NCBI RefSeq assembly: GCF_002090115.1
Contig: NZ_BBRK01000005.1
Coordinates: forward strand, 496,001 to 560,000
Length of the DNA stretch: 64,000 nt
Direction of reading: 5' to 3'
Origin: Demequina sp. NBRC 110054
GTDB taxonomy: Bacteria > Actinomycetota > Actinomycetes > Actinomycetales > Demequinaceae
Below the pieces are notes generated by a model, which did no database searches, had not been told where the DNA came from, and saw only the letters and a program-made list of their open reading frames with translations. Both the position numbers and the translations under genes were made by a program. Shown here piece after piece: positions 53,211 to 61,187 of the stretch. Each line of letters opens with the position of its first letter. Position 1 is the first letter of the stretch.

Positions 53211-53990
53211 ATGACCGAGATCTTCCCCCGCTTCGCGGGCAAGACCGTGCTCGTCACGGGCGCCGGCACGGGCTTCGGCGCCGAGATCGCCGTCCGCGCA
53301 GCGCAGGAGGGCGCCAAGGTCGCCATCCACTACCGCAGCTCGAAGGCGGGCGCCGAGCACACCCTCGCCCGAGTGCGCGAGGCCGGCAGCGACGGCATCC
53401 TGGTCCAGGCCGACATCATCAGCTGGGACCAGATCAGGCGCATGGCCGACGAGGTGTGGGAGGCCTTCGGCTCGCTCGACGTGCTCGTCAACAACGTGGG
53501 CGACGTGTCCAGCGAGCAGATGTCCTGGAAGGAGCTCACGCAGGAGGCGCTCGACGCGGTGATCGACGTCGACGTCAAGGGGACCCTCCTCATGACGCAT
53601 GAGTTCGGCGCCCGCATGCTCGAGCAGGGCCACGGCGCGATCGTCAATGTCGGCTCGACGGTCGTCGTGAAGGGCTCCCCCCGCGCACCGCAGTACGCCG
53701 CCGCCAAGTACGCGATCCTCGGCATCACCAAGTCCTACGCCAAGGCGTTCGCGCCAGCCGTCAGGGTCAACACCTTCGCGCCGGGCTTCATGGAGACAGA
53801 GCGGCTGCTGCAGCGCGAGGACTGGAAGGGCGGCCGCCGCGAGGTGCTCATCTCGCAGACCCCGATGGGCCACATCCCGCCGCCCGAGTTCGTCGCGGGC
53901 GCCTGCCTGTGGCTTGCGACTGACGAGTCCGCGCACCTCACGGGCGGTTACATGCTCGCCGACGGCGGCTTCAACATGGTCGGCGCGTAG
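53211..53990 (+). CDS. short-chain dehydrogenase/reductase
   Basis: An NAD(P)-dependent oxidoreductase of 259 residues. The cofactor motif VTGAGTGFG, the NNVG strand, the serine of VNVGSTVV and the Tyr162-Lys166 pair (QYAAAKYAI) are all present, ending with LTGGYMLADGG. It is first of a three-gene operon with two FAH-family hydrolases. SDR plus FAH is the pairing used in non-phosphorylative deoxy-sugar acid routes (oxidation to a diketo acid, then C-C hydrolysis) and in some aromatic routes, so it may make the diketo substrate of the next enzymes. Confidence 0.9.
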   Translation: MTEIFPRFAGKTVLVTGAGTGFGAEIAVRAAQEGAKVAIHYRSSKAGAEHTLARVREAGSDGILVQADIISWDQIRRMADEVWEAFGSLDVLVNNVGDVSSEQMSWKELTQEALDAVIDVDVKGTLLMTHEFGARMLEQGHGAIVNVGSTVVVKGSPRAPQYAAAKYAILGITKSYAKAFAPAVRVNTFAPGFMETERLLQREDWKGGRREVLISQTPMGHIPPPEFVAGACLWLATDESAHLTGGYMLADGGFNMVGA

Positions 53991-54023
53991 GCGTCGGCAT
54001 CCACAGACGGAACAGGAGACACC

Positions 54024-54899
54024 ATGAAGCTCATCACCTTCGACGAGGGCAGGGTCGGCCGCCTCGAGCTCGAGGAGGGCGTCGTCATCGAGCTCGACGT
54101 CCCCTCGACTCGCGAGTACTTCGAGCGCGACGGCAAGGTCGGCGAGACCGGCGAGCGCCTGCGATACGAGGACGTGACGCTGCGCGCCCCGATCCGCCCC
54201 AAGAAGTTCTTCCACACCGCGGGCAACTTCATCGACCACCACAACGAGCTCACCGCGGTCGACTGGTCCCACCCGGTCCACAAGGGCATCGTGTTCTTCC
54301 AGAACCTCGACGCGATCATCGGTCCCGAGGACGACATCGTCTATCCCGAGGGTCTCACCAAGGAGCTCGACTACGAGCTCGAGCTCGCGATCGTCATCGG
54401 CAAGTCCGGCAAGTTCTTCGGCCCCGAGGAGGCGGAGGACTACATCGCAGGCTTCACGGTCTTCAACGACATCACCGCGCGCGACATCCAGCGCAAGGAG
54501 ATGGAGTCGGGCGTGTTCTCGTTCTCCAAGGGCATCGACACGTTCTGCCCCATCGGCCCGTGGATCGTCACGAAGGACGAGGTCCCCGACATGCACAACC
54601 TCGCGATGGAGCTGCGCGTCAACGGCGAGGTCCGCCAGCAGGGCAACACCAACAAGACCCGCATCTCCTGGCCGCACCTCGTGGCGTACCACTCGCCGCA
54701 GATCTACTCCGCAGGCGACCTCATCACGACGGGCACCATCTCGGGCGTCGCCGCGGTGCAGCCCAACCCGTTCGACTTCTACCTCAACCCTGGCGACGTG
54801 GTCGAGGCCGAGATCTCGGGCATCGGCACGCTGCGCAACAAGGTCGTCTCGTGGGAGGAAGCCCACGGCGAGCCCGCACCTCAGCGGGTCGACTGGTGA
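54024..54899 (+). CDS. fumarylacetoacetate hydrolase (FAH) family protein
   Basis: A 291-residue protein of the FAH/acylpyruvate hydrolase superfamily. The metal ligands are in LDYELELAIVIG (Glu, Glu) and NDITARD (Asp). HTAGNFIDHHNEL opens the catalytic domain, and the substrate region DLITTGTISGVA closes it. Such enzymes hydrolyse or decarboxylate 2,4-diketo or 2-oxo-enoic acids. It follows the SDR by 33 bases and overlaps the next gene by four bases. Confidence 0.88.
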   Translation: MKLITFDEGRVGRLELEEGVVIELDVPSTREYFERDGKVGETGERLRYEDVTLRAPIRPKKFFHTAGNFIDHHNELTAVDWSHPVHKGIVFFQNLDAIIGPEDDIVYPEGLTKELDYELELAIVIGKSGKFFGPEEAEDYIAGFTVFNDITARDIQRKEMESGVFSFSKGIDTFCPIGPWIVTKDEVPDMHNLAMELRVNGEVRQQGNTNKTRISWPHLVAYHSPQIYSAGDLITTGTISGVAAVQPNPFDFYLNPGDVVEAEISGIGTLRNKVVSWEEAHGEPAPQRVDW

Positions 54900-55807
54900 G
54901 AGTCGCGAACCTCGACGGTCGCCTCGCCCTCATCACGGGGGACGGGGCGGCGGTCGACGTCGCCGACGCGTCGGGCGGGCTGTTCGGCCCGGACCCGATG
55001 TCGGCCTTCGGGGACTGGGCGCGCTTCGCCGCCTGGGCGACCGCGCGGGGCCCGGACGATGCAGGGGCGGGGGACGATGCTGCGGGCGCGGACGATGCCG
55101 GGGCTGGGGACGTCGTCACCGGTCGGCACGAGCACCGCGCGCCGGTCGACCCCGCGCGCCTCGGCCCTCCCATACCCAGGCCCGCACAGATCTTCGCGAT
55201 CGGCGTCAACTACCGCGAGCACGCGGATGAGGCCGGCTATCCGCCCGACAGCATGCCCGTCACCTTCACGAAGTTCGCGTCGAGCCTCACCGGGCCCGAC
55301 GCGACCGTCGACCTGCCCGAGGGACACGTCGACTGGGAGGTCGAGCTCGTGGTCGTGATCGGCACCGGCGGCCACCACATCCGCCGCGACGACGCGTGGG
55401 ACCACGTCGCAGGCCTCACCGTGGGGCAGGACCTCTCCGAGCGCGTCGCGCAGCTCGAGGGCACGAAGCCGCAGTTCTCCCTCGCGAAGTCCCACCCCGG
55501 CTTCTCCCCCACCGGACCGTGGATCGTCACGCTCGACGAGATCGACGATCCCTCCGACCTCGCGATCTCATGCGCCGTCGATGGCGACACGATGCAGGAC
55601 AGCCGGACCTCGCGGATGATCTACGACATCCCCGAGCTCATCGCCCGTCTGTCCGCGGTCGTCACCCTCCTGCCGGGCGACCTGATCTTCACGGGCACAC
55701 CTTCGGGCATCGGCAACCGCAGGACGCCGCCGCGGTTCCTGCGCTCGGGAGAGACGCTCACGAGCGCGATCGAATCGGTCGGCACGCTCACCACGCGCTT
55801 CCGCTGA
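54896..55807 (+). CDS. second FAH-family protein, with an inserted DDA repeat linker
   Basis: A 303-residue FAH-family hydrolase, GTG start overlapping the previous stop (GTGA). The catalytic domain has IFAIGVNYREHADEAG, the ligand strand VDWEVELVVVIG, GQDLSERVAQL and GDLIFTGTPSGIGNRR. Residues 51-72 form a linker of period six (DDAGAG, DDAAGA, DDAGAG) made by 18-base units, each holding one GGACGATGC word. It is only moderately similar to the first FAH protein, so the two may form a heteromer or act in series. A terminator follows. Confidence 0.87.
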   Translation: MRVANLDGRLALITGDGAAVDVADASGGLFGPDPMSAFGDWARFAAWATARGPDDAGAGDDAAGADDAGAGDVVTGRHEHRAPVDPARLGPPIPRPAQIFAIGVNYREHADEAGYPPDSMPVTFTKFASSLTGPDATVDLPEGHVDWEVELVVVIGTGGHHIRRDDAWDHVAGLTVGQDLSERVAQLEGTKPQFSLAKSHPGFSPTGPWIVTLDEIDDPSDLAISCAVDGDTMQDSRTSRMIYDIPELIARLSAVVTLLPGDLIFTGTPSGIGNRRTPPRFLRSGETLTSAIESVGTLTTRFR

Positions 55808-55877
55808 CCCCGGATCCCGGTCGCCGCTCCTCTCCTCCTTGCGGCGGCCGGGGTCAACGCCGGCCCATTCCGGCGCG

Positions 55878-55914
55878 CGGTGGGGTCCGCCCGGTCAGCG
55901 GGCGGGCCCCACCG
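55878..55914. terminator. bidirectional terminator between FAH operon and lrp
   Basis: 16-base arms (55878-55893 and 55899-55914) with one T-G mismatch and a 5-base loop lie between convergent genes, 70 bases after the FAH stop and 10 bases after the lrp stop. Confidence 0.8.
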
Positions 55915-55924
55915 CACAGGGATG

Positions 55925-56389
55925 TCACCGGCTGCCTGAGAGCGGAAGACCCCGATACGGGACGACATCCTTCATCACGAGGGTCGAGTCGAGCCGCTGG
56001 ACGCCGGGAAGCGCCGACAGCCTCGTGTCGGTGAGCTCCTGGAAGGCCTGGAGGTCCTTGCACACGACGTGCAGCATGTAGTCGGGGTTGCCGAAGAGCC
56101 TCTGCGCCTGCACCACCTCCGGCATCCCTGCGAGCTGCTGCTCGAACTCCATGAAGTCGCCAGGGGCGACGCTCTGCAGCGTCACGGAGACGAGCGTGGT
56201 GAAGGTGCGGTCGACCAGGACCGGGTCCACGTCCGCGCGGTAGCCGCGGATCACACCGGCGTCCTCGAGCGCCTTGAGGCGGCGGTGGCACGGGGACAGG
56301 CTGAGACCCACACGCTGGGCCAGGTCCGTGGCGCTGATGCGCCCCTCGCGCTGGAGGATCGCAAGAATGTCGCGGTCAATCGCATCCAT
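55925..56389 (-). CDS. Lrp/AsnC-family transcriptional regulator
   Basis: A 154-residue regulator with the AsnC HTH (DRDILAILQREGRISATDLA, LSLSPCHRRLKALEDAGVI) and a C-terminal RAM domain that binds amino acids (TLVSVTLQSVAPGDFMEF, FGNPDYMLHVVCKDLQAF). It is divergent from a ketopantoate-reductase-like gene and an aminotransferase, which are its likely targets. A GGACGATGC word lies 18 bases before its start. Confidence 0.9.
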   Translation of the reverse strand: MDAIDRDILAILQREGRISATDLAQRVGLSLSPCHRRLKALEDAGVIRGYRADVDPVLVDRTFTTLVSVTLQSVAPGDFMEFEQQLAGMPEVVQAQRLFGNPDYMLHVVCKDLQAFQELTDTRLSALPGVQRLDSTLVMKDVVPYRGLPLSGSR

Positions 56390-56501
56390 GCAGAAGATTC
56401 TCCCATGGACGATGCGCGGGCGACCAGGATTTGAGAGCACATTTCAGGCGCACGCGAGTACATTTCTGATGAGCCCCCATCGTCGAGCCAGGAGGTCAGC
56501 C

Positions 56502-57401
56502 GTGCCCGCATCCAAGGTCGCCATCGTCGGCGCGGGAGCCATCGGCCTCGCGATCGGATCGGCCTTCGCGCGCGCCGGCAGCGAGATCGTGATCTGCGGC
56601 GGGCGCACCCCCGTCGACAGCGTCACGATCGTCGAGGACGGCACGCCTCAGACCTGGCCCGCACGCCACATCGACGACCCGTCGGAGCTCGGTGACGTCG
56701 ACGTCATGGTGATCGCGGTGAAGGCCTACGCCACCGACGCGATGGCCGAGTGGCTGCGCGCGGGCGCCGCCGCGGGCGCGACGATCCTCGTCGGCCAGAA
56801 CGGGGTGGAACAGGTCGACCGGGTCCGACCCCACGTGGGCGGCGCGGACGCGATCCCCGCGATCGTCTACCTCAACGTCGAGCGGACAGCACCCGGGGTG
56901 GCGACGATGCGACGCGTGGGCGAGCACGATATCGCGCTGCCCGCGACGGGGTCCGGCAAGACGCTCGGCCGGCTCCTCGACGAGGGCGGCATGCGCATGA
57001 ACGTCGCGGAGGACTTCGCCGAGGTCCTGTGGACCAAGATGATGATCAACTGCGCGGGCAACAGCCTCACCGCTCTCACGCGCCGACGCGCTCCCGTGCT
57101 CCTCGATCCCGCGATCGCGGACCTCGCAAGGCAGATCACGCGCGAGGTCGCGGCCGTCGCGCGCGCGGAGGGCGCGGACCTCTCGCCCGAGCAGGCCGAT
57201 GCGGTCATCGCCTGGCTCCAGGCCGCAGCGCCCGCCAACAACACCTCCTCGATGCGCGAGGACGTCATGGCGGGTCGCCCGATCGAGCACGACGCCCTCA
57301 CGGGCGCGATCGTCCGCATCGCCGCCCGGCACGGCATCGACGTGCCCATCAACACCGCCATGCTGGCTCTCCTCGGAGCGCTGCACCCCGAGGAGGCATG
57401 A
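56502..57401 (+). CDS. ketopantoate reductase family protein (PanE/ApbA-like)
   Basis: An NADPH-dependent reductase of 299 residues with the Rossmann loop VAIVGAGAIGLAIG and the conserved Lys/Asn region KMMINCAGNSLTALT. It may supply pantoate for the panB product, but panB lies 45 kb away and this gene shares an operon with an aminotransferase under an Lrp regulator. It could therefore reduce another 2-oxo acid. AGGAGG lies 6 bases before GTG 56502. Its stop overlaps the next start by one base. Confidence 0.83.
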   Translation: MPASKVAIVGAGAIGLAIGSAFARAGSEIVICGGRTPVDSVTIVEDGTPQTWPARHIDDPSELGDVDVMVIAVKAYATDAMAEWLRAGAAAGATILVGQNGVEQVDRVRPHVGGADAIPAIVYLNVERTAPGVATMRRVGEHDIALPATGSGKTLGRLLDEGGMRMNVAEDFAEVLWTKMMINCAGNSLTALTRRRAPVLLDPAIADLARQITREVAAVARAEGADLSPEQADAVIAWLQAAAPANNTSSMREDVMAGRPIEHDALTGAIVRIAARHGIDVPINTAMLALLGALHPEEA

Positions 57402-58582
57402 TGCGCATCTCCCAGCGCGCCCTGAACGTCGAGCCGTTCCGAGCGATGGGCCTCATCGCCAAGGCGGACCAGATCGACCGATCCGGACACCGCGTCGTCC
57501 GTCTGAACCTCGGCGAGCCCGACTTCGGCGCCTCCGCGCCGGTCCGCGCGGCCATGGCCGAGGCCATGGACGGGCGCCCCCTCCCCTACGGCGTCCCGAA
57601 GGGCGATCCCGCGCTGCGCGCCCGGATCTGCGAGTTCTACCGGGACCGCCACGGGGTCGAGATCGACCCGCGCCGCGTCTTCATCACGTCGGGGGCGTCC
57701 TCCGCGCTGCTGCTCCTCACGGCCGCGACCGTGGACCCTGGCTCGGACGTGATCCTCGCCGATCCCTCGTACCTTCCCAACCGCGAGCTCGTGCGCGCAT
57801 TCGGCGGCAACCTCATCGCCGTGCCGACGACCGCCGAGAGCCGCTTCCAGCTGACCGCCGACATGGTGCGCGAGCACTGGACCGAGCGCACGCAGGCCGT
57901 GATGATCGCGAGCCCCTCGAACCCGACAGGCACATCGCTCGCGCCCGAGGAGCTGGCCGCGATCTGCGACGCGACGAGGGAGCTCGGCGGGTGGCGCATC
58001 GTCGACGAGATCTACCTCGATGGCGCCGACCCGCGGCCCGACGGCACCCCGCCCGAGACCGCCCTCGTGCACGACCCCGAGGCGATCATCGTCAGCAGCT
58101 TCTCCAAGTACTTCGGCATGACGGGCTGGCGGCTGGGCTGGTGCATCGTCCCCGACGCCCTGGTCGGCGTGATGGACTCGCTCGCCGTCGACTTCTTCCT
58201 GGGCCCTCAGGTGCCGGCGCAGTACGCCGCGATCCACTGCTTCGACCCGGAGGTGCTCGCCGAGGCCGACGCCCGCCGCATCGACATGCTCGAGCGGCGC
58301 GCGCTGATGATCGAGGGGCTCGCCCGCATCGGCATCCCCGTCGCCTCCGAGCCGAACGGCGCGTTCTACGCCTTCACCGACATCTCCGCGACGGGCCTGG
58401 ACTCGGCCACCTTCTGCGAGCGCGCGCTCGACGAGGCGCACGTCGCGCTCACGCCCGGGCACGACTTCGGACCCACGCACGGCGACACCCACATCCGCCT
58501 GTCCTACGCCTCCTCGAAGGCGGACATCGTTGAGGGGATCGACCGGCTCGGGCGGTGGCTCGACACGGTGCGCGGAGCCTGA
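57401..58582 (+). CDS. class I/II pyridoxal-phosphate aminotransferase
   Basis: A fold-type I aminotransferase of 393 residues. PLP-binding Lys236 is in SSFSKYFGMTGWRLGW, with SPSNPTGT and the phosphate-binding TSGASSALLLL region. LNLGEPDFGASAPVRAAM is the usual opening. The start at ATG 57401 is one base into the previous stop; the neighbouring ATG 57398 is too close to AGGAGG. With the upstream reductase it may interconvert a 2-oxo acid, an amino acid and a 2-hydroxy acid. The amino-acid substrate is not determinable. Confidence 0.9.
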   Translation: MRISQRALNVEPFRAMGLIAKADQIDRSGHRVVRLNLGEPDFGASAPVRAAMAEAMDGRPLPYGVPKGDPALRARICEFYRDRHGVEIDPRRVFITSGASSALLLLTAATVDPGSDVILADPSYLPNRELVRAFGGNLIAVPTTAESRFQLTADMVREHWTERTQAVMIASPSNPTGTSLAPEELAAICDATRELGGWRIVDEIYLDGADPRPDGTPPETALVHDPEAIIVSSFSKYFGMTGWRLGWCIVPDALVGVMDSLAVDFFLGPQVPAQYAAIHCFDPEVLAEADARRIDMLERRALMIEGLARIGIPVASEPNGAFYAFTDISATGLDSATFCERALDEAHVALTPGHDFGPTHGDTHIRLSYASSKADIVEGIDRLGRWLDTVRGA

Positions 58583-58615
58583 CGCCTTCGTGGCACCGCA
58601 TGCCACTGCGGCCAC

Positions 58616-58621
58616 TAGAGT
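58616..58621 (+). promoter_or_regulatory. -10 element of a leaderless short ORF
   Basis: TAGAGT ends 6 bases before ATG 58628, the same spacing seen for other leaderless genes in the window. Confidence 0.4.
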
Positions 58622-58627
58622 GGCGGC

Positions 58628-58672
58628 ATGGCGGCAAGCGCCGAGGGGATCCGGGGGGATGACCATGAATGA
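58628..58672 (+). CDS. possible 14-residue leaderless upstream ORF
   Basis: MAASAEGIRGDDHE is encoded directly after a leaderless-type -10. Its stop overlaps the beginning of the next gene, whose start ATG 58665 lies 8 bases upstream of the uORF end. Ribosomes finishing this short frame could re-initiate on the membrane-protein gene. No peptide product is proven. Confidence 0.35.
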   Translation: MAASAEGIRGDDHE

Positions 58673-58940
58673 GCGACGTCGGGGCGGCAGCGAGATCGTC
58701 GAAGGCCTGCTGATCGCCTTCGTGGGAGCGCCGATCGTCGGGGCGATCGTCGCGGGCTTCTTCATGTGGGTCACGCTCGACTTCACGCCGGTCTTCACGC
58801 TCGTCGCGTTCGCCACGTTCGCGTACGGAGCGATCCGCGCGGGGCGAGGCGCTCGCGCCTATCTGGACAACGTCGAGACAGCGGCGCTGCTGACCATCCG
58901 GGACGCCGAGGCGGCGCGGGACGAGCGCCGCGAGGGCTGA
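58665..58940 (+). CDS. small membrane protein, hypothetical
   Basis: A 91-residue protein with two hydrophobic segments (EGLLIAFVGAPIVGAIVAGF and WVTLDFTPVFTLVAFATFAY) and a charged C-terminal helix (ETAALLTIRDAEAARDERRE). A six-G run 7 bases before ATG 58665 may serve as ribosome site; ATG 58659 is also possible. It overlaps a short upstream ORF. I do not recognise the family. It sits between the aminotransferase and the amidohydrolase. Confidence 0.6.
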   Translation: MNERRRGGSEIVEGLLIAFVGAPIVGAIVAGFFMWVTLDFTPVFTLVAFATFAYGAIRAGRGARAYLDNVETAALLTIRDAEAARDERREG

Positions 58941-59073
58941 TCGGCGCCCTGCGGTCGACTTCACCCTCGATCGCGCAAAGTCCCCACTGATTCGCTCGCA
59001 AGAATGCCGACACACCACGGAAACACGCGCTCCCCTACGGTGTGACTGAGTCCCCCCGACACGAGGAGCGCCC

Positions 59074-60747
59074 GTGACCACTCTCGTCTTCCGCAACGGC
59101 TCGGTGCTGACCGAGGACGTCCTCGACGGCGCCGTCGAGGCACCGCACGCAACCGCCGTCGCAGTGGTCGACGGCGTGATCGCCGCCGTCGGCGAGGACG
59201 ATGCGGTGGCCTCCTTCATGGACGATGCGGACACAGTGGTCGACCTCGAGGACCGCACCCTCATGCCCGGCTTCGTCGACGCTCACATCCACGCGTTCCA
59301 GGGAGGCCGCGAGCGCAACGCGTGCGACCTCACCGGCGAGGACACCGCCGAGGAGTACTACGCGACCATCGCGGCCTACCACGCGGCGCACCCCGAAGGC
59401 TGGCTCGCGGGCGGCGGCTGGTCGATGGAGGCCTTCCCGTACGGGCTGGCGCGCCGAGAGGCGCTCGACGAGATCGTCGGCGCGCGGCCGGCCTTCCTCC
59501 CCAACCGCGATCACCACTCGGCGTGGGTGAGCTCGGAGGCGCTGCGCCTCGCGGGCATCGATGCGGGCACCCCCGACCCGACCGGCGGCCGCATCGAGCG
59601 CGACCCCGACGGCGTGCCGACCGGCATGCTCCACGAGCACGCGATGCGACTGGTCGAGGGCATCATGCCCGCCTACACCCCCGCGCAGTACGACGCGGGC
59701 CTCGCGACGGCCTCCGCCTACCTCGCCTCGCTCGGGCTCGTCGGGTGGCAGGACGTCTACCTCAAGCCGTACGAGATCGAGCCCGAGCCGCACCTGGCCT
59801 ACGTGCGCGCCGACGCCGCAGGGACGCTCACCGCCAAGGTGAAGGGTTCGCTGTGGTGGAACCCGAACGTCCCCTCGGAGGGCATCGCCGACGAGGTCGC
59901 GCGGCTCGTCGCGATCCGCGAGGAGACCAATGCCTCCGGCCGGCGGTACGGGATCCACTCGGTCAAGGTCATGGTCGACGGCGTCGCGGAGACGTACACG
60001 GCGTCGATGCTTGAGTCCTATCTGGACGACCACGGCCACCCCACGGGAAACCTCGGCATCCCGTTCCTCACCCCCGAGCTGCTCACCGAGGTGACCGTGG
60101 CGCTCGATGCGGCCGGCTTCCAGGTGCACTTCCACGCACTGGGCGATCGCGCGGTCCGCGACTCGCTCGATGCCATCGAGGCGGCGCGCGACGCGAACGG
60201 CGCGCGCGACCTGCGCCATCACCTGGTGCACCTCCAATTCATCGACGCGGCGGAGATCCCGCGCTTCCGCGAGCTCGACGCGACCGCGAACATCCAGGCG
60301 CTGTGGGCCGCGCACGAGGTGCAGACGGATGCGCTGACCGTCCCGTACGTCGGTGAGGAGCGAGCGGAGCGCATGTACCCCTTCGGAGAGCTGCTGCGCG
60401 CGGACGCACCGTTCGCGGCGGGCAGCGACTGGCCGGTGTCGACACCCAACCCTCTCGAGGCGATCCATGTGGCCGTGAACCGGAGGTCACCCGGCGCATC
60501 GTCCGACACCGCACCCCTGGGCACCGCCCAGGAGCTGCCGCTACTGGCGATGCTGCGCGCCTACACGCAGGGCTCGGCGTGGCTCAACCGCCTCGAGGGC
60601 TCGACCGGCGCGATCCGCGTGGGCGCGGCCGCCGACCTCGTCGTCCTGGATCGCGACCTGCTCGCGGCCCCGCGCGAGGAGATCGGCGAGACCCGCGTGG
60701 ACCACACCTTCGTGGACGGCGTGGAGGTCTACGCGCGCGAGGTCTGA
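59074..60747 (+). CDS. amidohydrolase family protein (YtcJ-like)
   Basis: A metal-dependent hydrolase of the amidohydrolase superfamily (DUF/amidohydro_3), 557 residues. The first metal motif is FVDAHIHAF, the substrate-side histidines are in PNRDHHSAWVSS, and the later ligand regions are VHFHALGDRAVR and GSDWPVSTPNPLEAI. ADLVVLDRDLL ends the composite beta domain. GAGGAG lies 7 bases before GTG 59074. Two GGACGATGC words lie near the start (DDA and DDA, 24 bases apart). The amide or imide substrate is unknown. Confidence 0.87.
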   Translation: MTTLVFRNGSVLTEDVLDGAVEAPHATAVAVVDGVIAAVGEDDAVASFMDDADTVVDLEDRTLMPGFVDAHIHAFQGGRERNACDLTGEDTAEEYYATIAAYHAAHPEGWLAGGGWSMEAFPYGLARREALDEIVGARPAFLPNRDHHSAWVSSEALRLAGIDAGTPDPTGGRIERDPDGVPTGMLHEHAMRLVEGIMPAYTPAQYDAGLATASAYLASLGLVGWQDVYLKPYEIEPEPHLAYVRADAAGTLTAKVKGSLWWNPNVPSEGIADEVARLVAIREETNASGRRYGIHSVKVMVDGVAETYTASMLESYLDDHGHPTGNLGIPFLTPELLTEVTVALDAAGFQVHFHALGDRAVRDSLDAIEAARDANGARDLRHHLVHLQFIDAAEIPRFRELDATANIQALWAAHEVQTDALTVPYVGEERAERMYPFGELLRADAPFAAGSDWPVSTPNPLEAIHVAVNRRSPGASSDTAPLGTAQELPLLAMLRAYTQGSAWLNRLEGSTGAIRVGAAADLVVLDRDLLAAPREEIGETRVDHTFVDGVEVYAREV

Positions 60748-60754
60748 CCTCGGG

Positions 60755-61015
60755 TCACTCCGAGCGGACGACGACGAGGTCGGACTGCGGGGCCAGCGCA
60801 TCGTCCCGCACGGCCGGAGCGTGCACGGGAGGCACCGTCGCGTCGAGCGCGGGCGACGGCGGCTCCTCGAGCTCGATCTCGACGGTCGGGCCGACCTCGA
60901 GCGACGGGTGGGAGGCATGCGAGGTCATGGGGACGAGCACGAAGCCGGTCGCGAAGGCGACGACGAAGGCGCCGAACAGCGCGAGGGCTGCGGGCCACGT
61001 GAGACGGGCGAACAT
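60755..61015 (-). CDS. small single-pass membrane protein
   Basis: An 86-residue protein with one hydrophobic segment (ALALFGAFVVAFATGFVLVP) near the N-terminus and a Pro/Glu-rich tail (VEIELEEPPSPALDATVPP) that is likely outside. GGAGAT lies 6 bases before ATG 61015. I do not recognise it. It is transcribed in the same direction as the CPBP gene, but two hairpins separate them. Confidence 0.6.
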   Translation of the reverse strand: MFARLTWPAALALFGAFVVAFATGFVLVPMTSHASHPSLEVGPTVEIELEEPPSPALDATVPPVHAPAVRDDALAPQSDLVVVRSE

Positions 61016-61098
61016 GACGGATCTCCATTCGGATGCGGGCGCGGTGCGCCTGGTGGGGTGATGACGCGCGAGCGCCGCGTCGGCGGAGTGGCGCGAGT

Positions 61099-61180
61099 GC
61101 CGGGTGGGTGCTGGCGAAGGCGCCACCCGGCGATGAGAGGCCCGCGTCGCAGAGCGTGGGGGCGCGACCTGCGACGCGGG
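61099..61180 (-). terminator. two stem-loops after the CPBP gene
   Basis: Perfect 12-base arms cccgcgtcgcag / ctgcgacgcggg (61141-61152 and 61169-61180) with a 16-base loop lie just 7 bases beyond the CPBP stop. A second hairpin with 9-base arms (61099-61107 and 61123-61131) follows. They probably end CPBP transcription. Confidence 0.7.
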
Positions 61181-61187
61181 CGGCTTG

